Shown: positions 46,080 to 55,063 of the stretch, piece after piece
Position numbering within the stretch: position 1 is the stretch's first letter
Layout: each line of letters opens with the position of its first letter
NCBI GenBank assembly: GCA_002840405.1
Contig: PHAR01000008.1
Location: forward strand, 1 to 64,000
Length of the DNA stretch: 64,000 bases
Direction of reading: 5' to 3'
Origin: Deltaproteobacteria bacterium HGW-Deltaproteobacteria-8
GTDB taxonomy: Bacteria > Desulfobacterota > Desulfovibrionia > Desulfovibrionales > Desulfovibrionaceae
Notes under the pieces: model-generated
Database searches by the model: none
Seen by the model: only the letters and a program-made list of their open reading frames with translations
What the model was told of the DNA's origin: nothing
Position numbers and translations under genes: made by a program

Positions 46080-47315
46080 ATGACAACGCGCGCCCTCCGT
46101 TTTCCCCTGCTCCTGGCAACCTCTCTGGTGCTCTTGGCCCTGCTCTCGGCTTGCGCCGGAAAGTCCCTGCCGTCGTCCCCGCCCGGCCCTGCCGTGCTCG
46201 CGCCCGTTTTGCCGCAGCCGCCCCAGCCCTCGGCCCCCCAGAACTGGTTCCGGCCGAGTCTTTTCTACGCCACCAGCCGCAACGTCCTTGACCCCGGCTC
46301 GCCGACCAGGACCGCCCGCTACGGCGGCCAGCGCTCGCGCGAGACCTCCTACGGCGAGAACCGCATGACCCTCTCGGGCACCGGCGCCGGCGCCGCCGAC
46401 CGCATGGACGTCCAGGTGGGCCTGGAGCGCACCAGCCGCGTCACCCGCGCGGGTTTCCTGGCCGAGCTCGAACACGCCGCCGCGCGCACCCCGGGCCGCG
46501 AGGTCCTGCTCTTTGTCCACGGCTTCGACAACAGCTTCGAGGACGCCGCCAAGACCGCCACGCGCGTCATCCACGGGGTGGGCTTCCAGGGCGCGGCGCT
46601 CATGTACAGCTGGCCCTCGGAGGGCAGCGCCACGAGCTACCTCGCCGACCGCAACAACGCCTACTGGGCCGTGCACTACCTGAAGCAGCTCCTCTCCGAC
46701 GTTGTGGCCGACCAGTGGATCGGCCGCGTCAACGTGGTGGTGCACAGCATGGGCAATGAGGTCTTCATCCGCGCCTACAGCGAGCTGGCCGACGAGTGCG
46801 CCCGCGCCGGAAACGGCGACCTGAAAAAGATCAGGAACATCGTGCTCGCCGCGCCCGACGTGGACCGCGAGATCTTCCTGGACCAGCACGCGCTCAAGCT
46901 CATGAGCCAGGGCGCGCGCATCGTTCTGTACGCCTCGCGCTCGGACATGGCCCTGGCCGCCTCGGCCCTGGTCCAGGGCGGCGACTACGAGCGCCTGGGC
47001 AAGAACGTGGTCTGCATCCCCGGCCTGTCCGTCACCGACGTCTCCAACGTGCGCACCGACCTCTTCGGCCACTCCTGGATCGGCGACAGCCGCGCGGTGC
47101 TCACCGACCTGCGCTGCGTGCTCACCGAGGGCTGCAACCGCTACTCCGGCAAGCTTCTGCAGGAATACATCTGCCCGGCCAGCGCCCGTTACTTCCTGGC
47201 CGCCCCGGACAGCCAGGACCGCGCCACCAACGGCCAGTCCTTCTGGCGGCTCAATGTCACCGACACCGCCCCCGGCCCCACCCTCGGCGGCTACAAGATC
47301 AGCCTGCCCTGGTAG
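46080..47315 (+). CDS. Alpha/beta hydrolase lipoprotein (DUF900 family)
   Basis: 411 residues. Lipoprotein signal ending in LLSACAGK (Cys about 23). The DUF900 hydrolase domain has LFVHGFDNSFEDAAK, YSWPSEGSATSYLADRNN and the nucleophile elbow VVVHSMGNEVFIRAY (Ser near 223 by eye), with the catalytic His probably in LFGHSWIGDSRAVL. Such proteins are esterase-like but their substrates are unknown. It follows the Csd4-like gene by 90 bases and may belong to the same cell-envelope group. Confidence 0.87.
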   Translation: MTTRALRFPLLLATSLVLLALLSACAGKSLPSSPPGPAVLAPVLPQPPQPSAPQNWFRPSLFYATSRNVLDPGSPTRTARYGGQRSRETSYGENRMTLSGTGAGAADRMDVQVGLERTSRVTRAGFLAELEHAAARTPGREVLLFVHGFDNSFEDAAKTATRVIHGVGFQGAALMYSWPSEGSATSYLADRNNAYWAVHYLKQLLSDVVADQWIGRVNVVVHSMGNEVFIRAYSELADECARAGNGDLKKIRNIVLAAPDVDREIFLDQHALKLMSQGARIVLYASRSDMALAASALVQGGDYERLGKNVVCIPGLSVTDVSNVRTDLFGHSWIGDSRAVLTDLRCVLTEGCNRYSGKLLQEYICPASARYFLAAPDSQDRATNGQSFWRLNVTDTAPGPTLGGYKISLPW

Positions 47316-47487
47316 CGGTGGCCCGGCCCAAGCGTCCGCATTCTTCCGCGCCCGGCCGTTTCGGCTGTACATTCCTTGACTGCGCCCGGCGAGGGGAGCT
47401 ACAGTTTGATTGAGGTTCTCCAAACCTCACTGGTCCCTGGACATCAGCGCCGGGCATCGGCGCAGAGCATCACAGGCGGTGAGCGCC

Positions 47488-49461
47488 ATGACTGTGTCCA
47501 TCCGCACCCGATTGATCGCCCTCATGCTGGCCGCAGCCCTGCCGGCCGCCGTGATCATGGTCCTCACCGGCCACGAGCTCGAAGAACGCGTGGTCAGCGC
47601 CGCCGAACAGAACGCCCTGCAGCAGGTGCAGAGCATGGCCGCGCACCACGAGCGCATCGTTGAGAACGCGCGGCTCCTGCTGGCGACCCTGGTCCGCACG
47701 GCCGAGGTCAGGAACCTGGACCCCCCGGCCTGCCAGGAACTCCTCGAAAGCGTCCAGCAGCGCAACCCGGTCTACGTGTCCCTGTCCCTGGCCGACGCCT
47801 CCGGGGCGGTCCTGGCCCGCGCGCCGGACCAGACCTTCGCCCACCAGGCCGGCAAGCTGTCCGAGGCCCCGTTCTTCAAGAACGCCCTGGCCAGCGGCGG
47901 CTTCGTCACCGGCGAGTACCGCTACCTGAGCGATGCCAAGCGGGTGGTCATCAACTTTGCCGAGCCCATCGCCGGCCCGGAAGGCAGGACCACAGGCGTA
48001 CTCGTGGCGGCCTTTGACCTGAACCACTTCGGCAGCCTGTTCGCCAAGGCCGGGCTGCCTGCGGGCTCGGTGTTCACCCTCACCGATGCCAAGGGCATGC
48101 GCCTGACGCGCTTCCCGGAAACCGAAAAGTACACCTGGGTCACCGACCTGCCACGGATGATCGAGAGGATGTCCGGCCCCAGGGACGAGGGCACCTTCCG
48201 CGAGGTCGGCGTGGATGGGGTGCTGCGGCTGTACGCCTTCAAGCGTCTGCACTTTGACGGCGCGCCTTTTCCGCACCTGATGATCCGCCTCGGCATCCCC
48301 GTGGGCGAGGCCCTGGCGAGTGCGCGCAGCGTGGTCCGGCGCAATCTGGCCCTGCTTCTGGCCGCCGCCGTGCTGGCCATGGGTTCGGCCTGGGTCCTGG
48401 GGGAGCTGGCAGTGGTGCGCAAGCTCAAGGGGCTTGTGGGCGCGGCCTCGCGCCTGGGCGCAGGAGAGCTCGGGGCGCGCACCGGCCTGACCGGCGGCAG
48501 CGACGAGATCAGCCGCCTGGGCCAGGCCTTCGACGCCATGGCCCAGGCCCTGGAAGAGCGCGAACAGGAGCGCAGCGCCTTTGAGAACGAGGTGTGCAAC
48601 CTGAACGAGTTCCTGGAGGAGCGGGTGGAGAGCCGCACCAAGGAGTTGGCCGCCGCCAACAAGGAGCTCACCGAGGCCATGGAGCGCCTGTCCCTGGCCC
48701 AGAAGCAGCTTATCCAGTCCGAAAAGATGGCCTCCCTGGGCGAACTGGTGGCGGGGGTGGCCCACGAGATCAACACCCCGGTCGGCATCGGCGTCACCGC
48801 AGCCTCGCACCTGGAGGACAGGACCAGGGACATGCTCGAATCCCTCCGGGCCGGGGAGCTCAAGCGCACCAGCCTGGAGCAGTTCCTGGGCACCTGCGAC
48901 GACTCCACGCGCATGATCCTGACCAACCTGCGCCGGGCCTCGGACCTCATCCGCAGCTTCAAGCAGGTGGCCGTGGACCGCTCCACAGAGGAGCGCCGGA
49001 GGTTCCGCCTGCGCGACTACCTGGAGCAGGTGCTGCTCTCGCTCAGGCCATACCTCAAGAAGACCGCCATCACCGTTGATCTCGACTGCGACCCGGAACT
49101 GGAGATTGATTCCTACCCCGGCGTGTTCTCCCAGATCCTGACCAACCTGGTGCTGAACGTCATGCAGCACGCCTTCGACCCAGGCCAGACAGGGCGCATC
49201 ACAATCTCCGTGGCCCAGGAGCAGGACCGCCTGCGCTTCGCCTTCAGCGACAACGGCAAGGGCATAGCACCCGAGCACTTGGGCAAGATCTTCGAGCCCT
49301 TCTACACCACCTACAGGCAGCACGGCGGCAGCGGGCTCGGACTGTCCATCGTCTACAACCTCGTCGCGCGCACCCTGGGCGGCAGCATCCATGTGGCCAG
49401 CGAACTTGGCCAGGGCACCACGTTCAACATCATCCTGCCGCTGGACAAGGCGGTGGGGTAA
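47488..49461 (+). CDS. Sensor histidine kinase with periplasmic Cache-type sensor
   Basis: 657 residues. Membrane helix at about 9-27 and another at about 285-305 (LALLLAAAVLAMGSAWVLGE) enclose a periplasmic sensor of the dCache type (ASGGFVTGEYRYLSDAKRVV). HAMP follows (about 306-365), then a coiled coil. The HisKA-type block SLGELVAGVAHEINTPVGIG holds the phospho-His, and the ATPase has NLVLNVMQHAFD (N box), DNGKGI and GGSGLGLSIVYNLV. Starts at ATG 47488 after GGCGGTGAG. No response regulator lies next to it, so its partner is elsewhere. Confidence 0.92.
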   Translation: MTVSIRTRLIALMLAAALPAAVIMVLTGHELEERVVSAAEQNALQQVQSMAAHHERIVENARLLLATLVRTAEVRNLDPPACQELLESVQQRNPVYVSLSLADASGAVLARAPDQTFAHQAGKLSEAPFFKNALASGGFVTGEYRYLSDAKRVVINFAEPIAGPEGRTTGVLVAAFDLNHFGSLFAKAGLPAGSVFTLTDAKGMRLTRFPETEKYTWVTDLPRMIERMSGPRDEGTFREVGVDGVLRLYAFKRLHFDGAPFPHLMIRLGIPVGEALASARSVVRRNLALLLAAAVLAMGSAWVLGELAVVRKLKGLVGAASRLGAGELGARTGLTGGSDEISRLGQAFDAMAQALEEREQERSAFENEVCNLNEFLEERVESRTKELAAANKELTEAMERLSLAQKQLIQSEKMASLGELVAGVAHEINTPVGIGVTAASHLEDRTRDMLESLRAGELKRTSLEQFLGTCDDSTRMILTNLRRASDLIRSFKQVAVDRSTEERRRFRLRDYLEQVLLSLRPYLKKTAITVDLDCDPELEIDSYPGVFSQILTNLVLNVMQHAFDPGQTGRITISVAQEQDRLRFAFSDNGKGIAPEHLGKIFEPFYTTYRQHGGSGLGLSIVYNLVARTLGGSIHVASELGQGTTFNIILPLDKAVG

Positions 49462-49500
49462 ACAGATGTCTCCGGCGGTCAAGGGGCCTGATGCCAGGGG

Positions 49501-49572
49501 CGCTGCCCCTATCGATGCTGTCGACAGCCGTAAGATTCGCGGAAGACCGCTCAACATAACGGCTGACGCGGC
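49501..49572 (+). repeat. Exact 72-bp repeat A, second copy (intergenic)
   Basis: Identical to the reverse complement of 29330-29401. Starts 40 bases after the kinase stop. Contains GCTGTCGACAGC and the nested CCGT...ACGG arms. Confidence 0.95.
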
Positions 49573-49586
49573 GACACCCCATTGCG

Positions 49587-49629
49587 CCGAAAGGGCTGTT
49601 TCAGGAGGAACCTGAAACAGCCCTTTCGG
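49587..49629. terminator. Perfect 19-bp hairpin, likely terminator of the kinase gene
   Basis: CCGAAAGGGCTGTTTCAGG pairs perfectly with CCTGAAACAGCCCTTTCGG over AGGAA, followed by CTTTGGG. It lies inside the repeat-rich intergenic region 49462-49910, between convergent genes. Confidence 0.75.
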
Positions 49630-49744
49630 CTTTGGGCAGGTCACGGGAGATCCCTTGGAAAATCTCGACACAGCACACGAAAGGCTGAACAGGTCGAGCC
49701 GCGACCTGAAACCTGGCCGCGACACCCTTGAAGCCCCCGAGGGG

Positions 49745-49801
49745 GGGGCCAACCGCGCGCGGGGCTTTTCGAGCGTCTTCGCTCGGAAAACCCGCGCGCA
49801 T
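49745..49801. repeat. Long hairpin repeat B, second copy
   Basis: GGGGCCAACCGCGCGCGGGG, then CTTTTCGAGCG and CTTCGCTCGGAAAA, ending CCCGCGCGCAT; differs from 29192-29246 by only a few bases. Confidence 0.85.
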
Positions 49802-49852
49802 GTTTGTGGCTAGGCATAGCCGAAACATGGAACGTGGCTGCGCTGGCCAAGG

Positions 49853-49890
49853 CCAATGGGGGGTCCAGGGGGCCTCAGGCCCCTTGGCCG
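49853..49890. repeat. Palindromic repeat C, second copy
   Basis: CCAATGGGGGGTCC then AGGGGGCCTCAGGCCCCTT; compare 29290-29329. It ends 20 bases before the stop of the FAD-subunit gene. Confidence 0.75.
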
Positions 49891-49910
49891 CCGGAGGCTA
49901 TTCCTGCCCG

Positions 49911-50795
49911 CTACTCCAGCATGGCCAGGCGCAGGAGCAGGTTGCCGGCCACTTCGCGGCGGTAGTCGGCGCTGGCGCGGACGTCGCTGATGGGCTGGAC
50001 CTGCGCGCGCACCAGGGCGGCGGCTTCGGCCAGGGCGGTGAGGGACAGCTTGCGTCCGACCAGGGCGGCCTCGGCCTCGGGGCAGCGCCAGATGGTGGGC
50101 GCCACGGAGCCCCAGGCCAGGCGCGCCTCGGCGACTTTTCCGCCGTGCCCCAGGCGCACCAGGGCGGCCAGGCTGACCACGGCCACAGCCAGGGCGTCGC
50201 GGCGTCCGACCTTCTCGAAATGCTGGCGGACGTTCACGCCAGGGACAGGCACGCGCACGGCGGTGAGGATTTCAGCGGGCTGAAGGGCGGCGCGTCCCGG
50301 CCCGAGGAGGAATTCCGCCAGAGGCAGGCGCCGGGTTCCGGCTGTGGAGGCCAGCTCCACCTCTGCGCCCAGCGCCAGCAGCGGCGGCAGGGTGTCGCCA
50401 GCGGGCGAGGCTGTGCAGAGGTTGCCGCCCAGGGTCCCCATGTTGCGGATGGGCGGCGAGCCCAGGTCGGCCAGGGCCTGGGCCAGAACGGGCAGCCGCG
50501 CGCGGACGAGGGGATGCGCCAGAAGCTCCGCGTGGGTGCAGGCCGCGCCCAGGCGCAGGACACGGTGCAGGGTCCCCGGCCCAACCCCCGTGGCCGCGCC
50601 TTTGTTGCCTGCGCCGGAGTCTTCGGCAACGCCGCGCAGGGCCGCCAGCCGGTCCAGGCTGACCAGCGTGCATGAGAGATCCGGTTTCGAGCGCAGGCGC
50701 ACCAGCAGATCCGTGCCGCCAGCCAGCACGCGCGCGCCGGGTTCGGCCAGGGCCTTGAACAGCTGCTTCAGGTCGCGCGGGAAGAGCACGTTCAT
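49911..50795 (-). CDS. Molybdenum hydroxylase FAD subunit (xanthine dehydrogenase / CoxM family)
   Basis: 294 residues. FAD-binding subunit with the dinucleotide sites ARVLAGGTDLLVRLRSKPDL (about 21-40) and IRNMGTLGGNLCTASPAGDT (about 115-134). It passes electrons from the iron-sulfur subunit to an acceptor. Its length fits CoxM-type subunits and leaves no room for the extra 4Fe-4S loop of 4-hydroxybenzoyl-CoA reductase HcrB. Overlaps the iron-sulfur gene by 4 bases. Last gene of the six-gene operon. Confidence 0.92.
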   Translation of the reverse strand: MNVLFPRDLKQLFKALAEPGARVLAGGTDLLVRLRSKPDLSCTLVSLDRLAALRGVAEDSGAGNKGAATGVGPGTLHRVLRLGAACTHAELLAHPLVRARLPVLAQALADLGSPPIRNMGTLGGNLCTASPAGDTLPPLLALGAEVELASTAGTRRLPLAEFLLGPGRAALQPAEILTAVRVPVPGVNVRQHFEKVGRRDALAVAVVSLAALVRLGHGGKVAEARLAWGSVAPTIWRCPEAEAALVGRKLSLTALAEAAALVRAQVQPISDVRASADYRREVAGNLLLRLAMLE

Positions 50796-51307
50796 GGCTG
50801 GCCCTCCTCGCCGGGCGCTTCGCCGTCCGGGACCTCACAGCTTGGCGCGTCGCCCAGCTCCCTGGCTGCGGCGCACACGGCGTCCACGATCTTCACGTAG
50901 CCCGTGCAGCGGCAGAGGTTGCCCGAAAGGCCCCGGCGCACCTCGTCGCGCGTGGGGTCCGGGTTTTGGGCCAAAAGCGCGCTCGCGGCAATGGTCATGC
51001 CCGGCGTGCAAAAGCCGCACTGCACGGCCCCATGCTCGGCAAAGGCCCGCTGGAGGGGATGCGGCGCGGCCTGGCTGCCCAGGCCCGCGGCGGTGGTCAG
51101 CTCGCGGCCGCTGAGCTGCGCGACGAGCAGCAGGCACGAGAGCTTGTGCACGCCGTCCACCAGGATGGAGCAGGCCCCGCACTCGCCGGTGCCGCAGCCC
51201 TCCTTCACGTCCAGCGCGTTCAGCTCGCGCAGCAGGTCCACGGCGCGCTGGTCCGGGTCAGCGTCCACGCGCACCAGGGCGCCATTCAGGGTGAAGGAAA
51301 GCTTCAT
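50792..51307 (-). CDS. Molybdenum hydroxylase [2Fe-2S] subunit
   Basis: 171 residues. Two iron-sulfur clusters: CGTGECGACSILVDG with the upstream Cys (plant-type, about 39-58) and CGFCTPGM plus LCRCTGYVKIVDAV (helical domain, about 97-145). All eight Cys are present, as in CoxS/HcrC/XdhA small subunits. Overlaps both neighbouring genes by 4 bases, so the three subunits are tightly coupled. Confidence 0.94.
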   Translation of the reverse strand: MKLSFTLNGALVRVDADPDQRAVDLLRELNALDVKEGCGTGECGACSILVDGVHKLSCLLLVAQLSGRELTTAAGLGSQAAPHPLQRAFAEHGAVQCGFCTPGMTIAASALLAQNPDPTRDEVRRGLSGNLCRCTGYVKIVDAVCAAARELGDAPSCEVPDGEAPGEEGQP

Positions 51308-53616
51308 GCGCGCCTCCGGCTGGGCGTCTTGCGTTTTTTGAGGGCCGCCAGCACCCGCTCCGGGGTCAGCGGAAAATCGCGCAGGCGCTCGCCCAGGGCA
51401 TCCTCCAGGGCCGAGGCCAGGGCCGGGGCCGGGCCGTTCAGGCCGACCTCGCCCACGCCCTTGAGCCCGCGCGGGCCGGTGGGCTCGTCTCCGTCCACGG
51501 CCAGGGATTCGATATCCGGCAGGTCAAGCGCCGTGGGGATCAGGCAGGTGGACAGATCACGGGTCAGGATGAGGCCGCCGCGCACCTGGAAGTCCTCGGT
51601 GAGGGCATAGCCGATGCCCTGGGCCACGCCACCCTGGGCCTGCTGATCGAAGCAGGAGCGGTCCAGCACGCGCCCGCCGTCGGTGATGGCGACGTAATCG
51701 CACACGCGCACGCGCCCCGTGAGCTCATCCACCTCGATGCGCGCCAGGTGCGCGGCGTAGGCGAAGAACAGGTGCGGGAAGCCGATCTGGAAGCCGCGCC
51801 CGGTGTCCGGCGGGTTCTGGGCCACGGGCATGAGGAACTCGGCCACGCTGATCCGGTCGTCGCGCGGGAGGAAGCGCGCCAGGACGCCGAGCGGCATGAC
51901 CCGGCCCGAGGGCGTGTGGCGCACCCCGCCGGGGATGAGCTCCATGGCCTCCCAATCGTCCACATAGAGCGGCATGGCCGCGCGGGCCTGCAGCTTCTCG
52001 CGCATGGCGGCGCAGGCGCGCAAGAGCGCGTTGCCAAAGGTGTAGGTGGTGCGCCCTGCGCTGGAAGAGCCCGAGGGGTGGCAGCGCTCGGTGTCGGGCT
52101 GGACGAGGCGGATGGCCCCGGCCTCCTGATTGAGCTCCTGCGCGGCCAGGGTGGCGAAAGCCGCGGCATTGCCCTGGCCCATGTCGGCCACGCCGCTGTA
52201 GACCAGAAAGTCACCTGCCTCGGTCAGCTCCACCTTGGCGATGGCCATGTCCGGCAGGCCCCGGCCATAGCCCATGCCGTTGAACACGGCCGCCAGGCCC
52301 ACGCCCCGGCGGGTGAAGGCCGGAGCGGCCTCGCGCCAGGCTGCGCGCCCGGTCCAGAGCGGGTGCGCGGCCAGCCCGTCCAGACACTCGGCCAGGTGCA
52401 CGGAGCTGGTGAGCGCGACGCCCGAGCCGTTCTCGTCGCCCGGCAACAGCGCGTTCTTGCGCCGCAGCTCCAGCGGGTCCAGGCAGAGTTTTGCCGCCAG
52501 GGCGTCCATGAGGCCCTCGAAGGCCGGGCTGACCTGGGCCACGCCAAAGCCCCGGAAGGCTCCGGCGATGGGGTTGTTGGTGTACACGCAGCGGCCCTCG
52601 ATGAGCGTGTGCGGCACGCGGTAGGGCCCGGCCGCGTGCTCCATGCCCAGCTCCATGACCTCGCTGCCCAGGTGCGCGTAAGCCCCGGTGTCGTAGACCA
52701 GGCGGCAGGAGAACGCCAAAAGCGTGCCGTCCGTGCCCGCGCCCAGGGTGTAGCGCAGACGCACGGCGTGGCGCTTGTACCCGGCCAGGATGCTCTCCTC
52801 GCGGTCCCAGGCCATGCGCACCGGGCGGCCCCCGGCCTTGAGCGCGGCGAGCGCCAGCAGGCACTGCACCGTGGCCCCGTCCTTGCCGCCGAAGCCTCCG
52901 CCCAGGTAGGGCGCGCGGATGTGGACCTTGAGCGGGTCCAGACCCAGGGCGTGACCGATCTCGAAGCGGTCGCGGAACGGGGCCTGGGTGCTTACGGTCA
53001 TGTCCAGGGTGCCGTCCGGCAGCAGCTGGGCGAAGCCGCACTGGGTCTCCAGAAAGGCGTGCTCCTGCATGGGGGTGGAAAACTCGCCGCGCACGATGAC
53101 CGGCGCGTTCTTCAGGGCAGCGCGGGCGTCGCCTTTTTCGATGACCGCGCGCAGGAGCAGGTTGCCGTCCTTGCGGCCCCCGTGAACGAGCGGCGCACCC
53201 TTTTTCAGCGCATCCTCGGGGTCGAACACGCCCGGCAGGGGCTCGATGTCCGCGCGCAAGGACGCCAGCCCCTGGCGCAGGGCCTCGGCGGACTCGGCCA
53301 GGACCAGGGCCACGGGGTCACCCGCATGGCGGATGACCTCGCCGCAGAGCACGGGCTGGTCCTTGTGCACGATGCCCTGGAGGTTCGCGCCAGGCACGTC
53401 CGCAGCTGTGAGCACGCACAGCACGCCCGGCACGGCCAGGGCTGCGCTGGGGTCAACCCCGCGCACCCGGCCATGGGCGATGTTCAGCGTCGTTCCGGGG
53501 CGATAGGCTCCGGCAAAGAGGCAGTCCGCAGGCGCGAGGTCAAGGGCAAAGCGCTCCGCGCCCGTGGCCTTGGCCAGGGCATCGGCCCGCAATCTGGGCG
53601 GGGAACTGGTATGCAT
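51304..53616 (-). CDS. Molybdenum hydroxylase molybdopterin-binding subunit (xanthine dehydrogenase family)
   Basis: About 770 residues. The large catalytic subunit binds the molybdopterin cofactor: YLGGGFGGKDGATVQCLLAL, IAGAFRGFGVAQVSPAF, and near the end GLKGVGEVGLNGPAPALASA with the likely catalytic Glu. The substrate is unknown; family members hydroxylate purines, aldehydes, nicotinate or remove a ring hydroxyl from 4-hydroxybenzoyl-CoA. The start at 53616 is chosen for its AGGAG site; 53643 (ATG) and 53670 (GTG with AAGGAG 11 bases away) are alternatives. Overlaps the small-subunit gene by 4 bases and lies close behind the GNAT-like gene. Confidence 0.93.
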   Translation of the reverse strand: MHTSSPPRLRADALAKATGAERFALDLAPADCLFAGAYRPGTTLNIAHGRVRGVDPSAALAVPGVLCVLTAADVPGANLQGIVHKDQPVLCGEVIRHAGDPVALVLAESAEALRQGLASLRADIEPLPGVFDPEDALKKGAPLVHGGRKDGNLLLRAVIEKGDARAALKNAPVIVRGEFSTPMQEHAFLETQCGFAQLLPDGTLDMTVSTQAPFRDRFEIGHALGLDPLKVHIRAPYLGGGFGGKDGATVQCLLALAALKAGGRPVRMAWDREESILAGYKRHAVRLRYTLGAGTDGTLLAFSCRLVYDTGAYAHLGSEVMELGMEHAAGPYRVPHTLIEGRCVYTNNPIAGAFRGFGVAQVSPAFEGLMDALAAKLCLDPLELRRKNALLPGDENGSGVALTSSVHLAECLDGLAAHPLWTGRAAWREAAPAFTRRGVGLAAVFNGMGYGRGLPDMAIAKVELTEAGDFLVYSGVADMGQGNAAAFATLAAQELNQEAGAIRLVQPDTERCHPSGSSSAGRTTYTFGNALLRACAAMREKLQARAAMPLYVDDWEAMELIPGGVRHTPSGRVMPLGVLARFLPRDDRISVAEFLMPVAQNPPDTGRGFQIGFPHLFFAYAAHLARIEVDELTGRVRVCDYVAITDGGRVLDRSCFDQQAQGGVAQGIGYALTEDFQVRGGLILTRDLSTCLIPTALDLPDIESLAVDGDEPTGPRGLKGVGEVGLNGPAPALASALEDALGERLRDFPLTPERVLAALKKRKTPSRRRA

Positions 53617-53685
53617 GGGTCTCCTGGCCTTTGCGGCAGGCATGGTGTTGACCTGAGGTGTCGCGGTCACAACGCGGACGGCTCC

Positions 53686-54795
53686 TTATGCCTGCCCGGC
53701 CAGCACGCCCACGGGCGCGCCAAATTCGCGCCCGGCGCGCTCCATGTCCGCCCGCGCCATGCGCACGACAGCGGCCCCGGCCTCGCTCTGGGTCAGGATG
53801 GGCGCAAGGGCCACGGGCCGAAGAAAGCGCTGCACCAGCAAGGCATCCGGGCCTTGGCCTGCGGAGCCGAACCAGAGTGGCGCGAAACCTCCGAAAAAGC
53901 ACCCGGCCTGGCGCAGGACCTCGGCCGCAAAGCCGGCGGACGGCGACCCCAGGGGCAGGTAGAACTGGATCAGGTCGTGGCCCAGCTCCCCGGACTCGCG
54001 GATCTCCTGGGCCGCGCGCTCGGCAAACTGCGCGCCCACCTCGGCCACATTGCAGCGCGTGACCCCGGCAAAGGAGAACTGCTGCACGGCCATGTCCGTC
54101 ACCGCGTCCTCGGCCGGAGCATGCCCTGCCGCGCCCTGCTTGAGGCTGCGCTTGAGCGGCCAGGAGGGCAGGATGGAGCGCACCTGGGCGTCCCAGCATT
54201 CCGGCACGAAGAGGTCGCCCTGGCGGTCGTGGTCCACACGCACATGCAAAAGACAGCTCACCCGGCCCGCAACGCCCTCGCCCGCGTACACCACCTCAGG
54301 CATGAGGCCGACCTCCAGGCCGCACTCAAAAAAGTCGCAGTTGCGGGACATCTTCTGGGTCACCAGGTGGTGGCACACGGCCTCGCCGAACAGGGCGTCC
54401 ACGTTGGGGAGCTTCCCGAACATGTGCTGCTCCGCGAACTTGTGCAGGCGAAAGGCCGCGAAGGAGTTGCGGTAGGCCTTGTCCACCAGGATCTGGCCGT
54501 ATTCGTACATGCGCCGGTTGGGCGGGGAGCTTTGGTAGATGCCCGCCTGGCCCACCACGGAGCCGTCCGCCGCGCGTGCCACAATGGTGTGGATGCGCCC
54601 GCTCTGGTTGGCCTCGCTCAGGAGTTCCGGCACGTAGGGATCGTCCACGGGGTAGTCCTCCCCGTAGATCTGAAAGAACAGGCGGCCCACGCCGGGCGCG
54701 TCCTCGGGACGGAAGGCGCCGGCCTGGACCTTCTGGCCCGGCACGAGGTCATGGGCGCTGGCTCGCAGCGCGGCGATGGCCTCGGCCCGCGTCAT
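53686..54795 (-). CDS. GNAT-like acyltransferase of the adenylation/carrier-protein operon
   Basis: 369 residues. The first half looks like a GNAT acetyltransferase: FRPEDAPGVGRLFFQIYGED, IVARAADGSVVGQAGIYQ and the acyl-CoA-type region ILVDKAYRNSFAAFRLHKFA (about 105-125). The second half (about 165-369) is less clear and may be a second, degenerate GNAT-like domain. Immediately downstream of, and overlapping by 4 bases, the carrier protein gene. It could move an acyl group to or from the carrier. Specific chemistry is an inference. Confidence 0.72.
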   Translation of the reverse strand: MTRAEAIAALRASAHDLVPGQKVQAGAFRPEDAPGVGRLFFQIYGEDYPVDDPYVPELLSEANQSGRIHTIVARAADGSVVGQAGIYQSSPPNRRMYEYGQILVDKAYRNSFAAFRLHKFAEQHMFGKLPNVDALFGEAVCHHLVTQKMSRNCDFFECGLEVGLMPEVVYAGEGVAGRVSCLLHVRVDHDRQGDLFVPECWDAQVRSILPSWPLKRSLKQGAAGHAPAEDAVTDMAVQQFSFAGVTRCNVAEVGAQFAERAAQEIRESGELGHDLIQFYLPLGSPSAGFAAEVLRQAGCFFGGFAPLWFGSAGQGPDALLVQRFLRPVALAPILTQSEAGAAVVRMARADMERAGREFGAPVGVLAGQA

Positions 54796-55037
54796 GGTTT
54801 GCCCCCGATGCGGTTGATGTGGGCGGCAAAGTCGTCGAGGGTGCGCAGCTTGAGCGCGGAGGCATCGTCCAGGCTCAGGCTGAAGCGCTCCTCCACCAGG
54901 GCGCAGAAGGCCGGAAAGTCCACGGAGTCCAGCCCCTGCTTGAGCAGCGGACCCGCCGGGTCCAGAGCGCGCACCACCTCGGGCTTCACCCCGATATCTT
55001 CCAGCATCGCCTTGAGTTCCAATCCGGTGACGGCCAT
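54792..55037 (-). CDS. Acyl/aryl carrier protein
   Basis: 81 residues. A phosphopantetheine carrier protein: KQGLDSVDFPAFCALVEERF carries the serine attachment site in the DSVDF block (Ser about 44), within the usual four-helix pattern. AAGGAGG is 5 bases before ATG 55037. It sits between the adenylating enzyme (26-base gap) and the GNAT-like gene (4-base overlap), so it probably carries the acid activated by the former. This is a dedicated carrier, not the fatty-acid AcpP type, judging by sequence. Confidence 0.9.
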   Translation of the reverse strand: MAVTGLELKAMLEDIGVKPEVVRALDPAGPLLKQGLDSVDFPAFCALVEERFSLSLDDASALKLRTLDDFAAHINRIGGKP

Positions 55038-55063
55038 GCCATCCTCCTTGTTGCTCAAACAGC

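Noticed and set aside
49911-53616. Carbon monoxide dehydrogenase (CoxMSL) reading of the three subunits
   Set aside because: The large subunit lacks a visible active-site Cys loop of aerobic CO dehydrogenase, and the operon partners (ligase, carrier protein) point to an organic acid.
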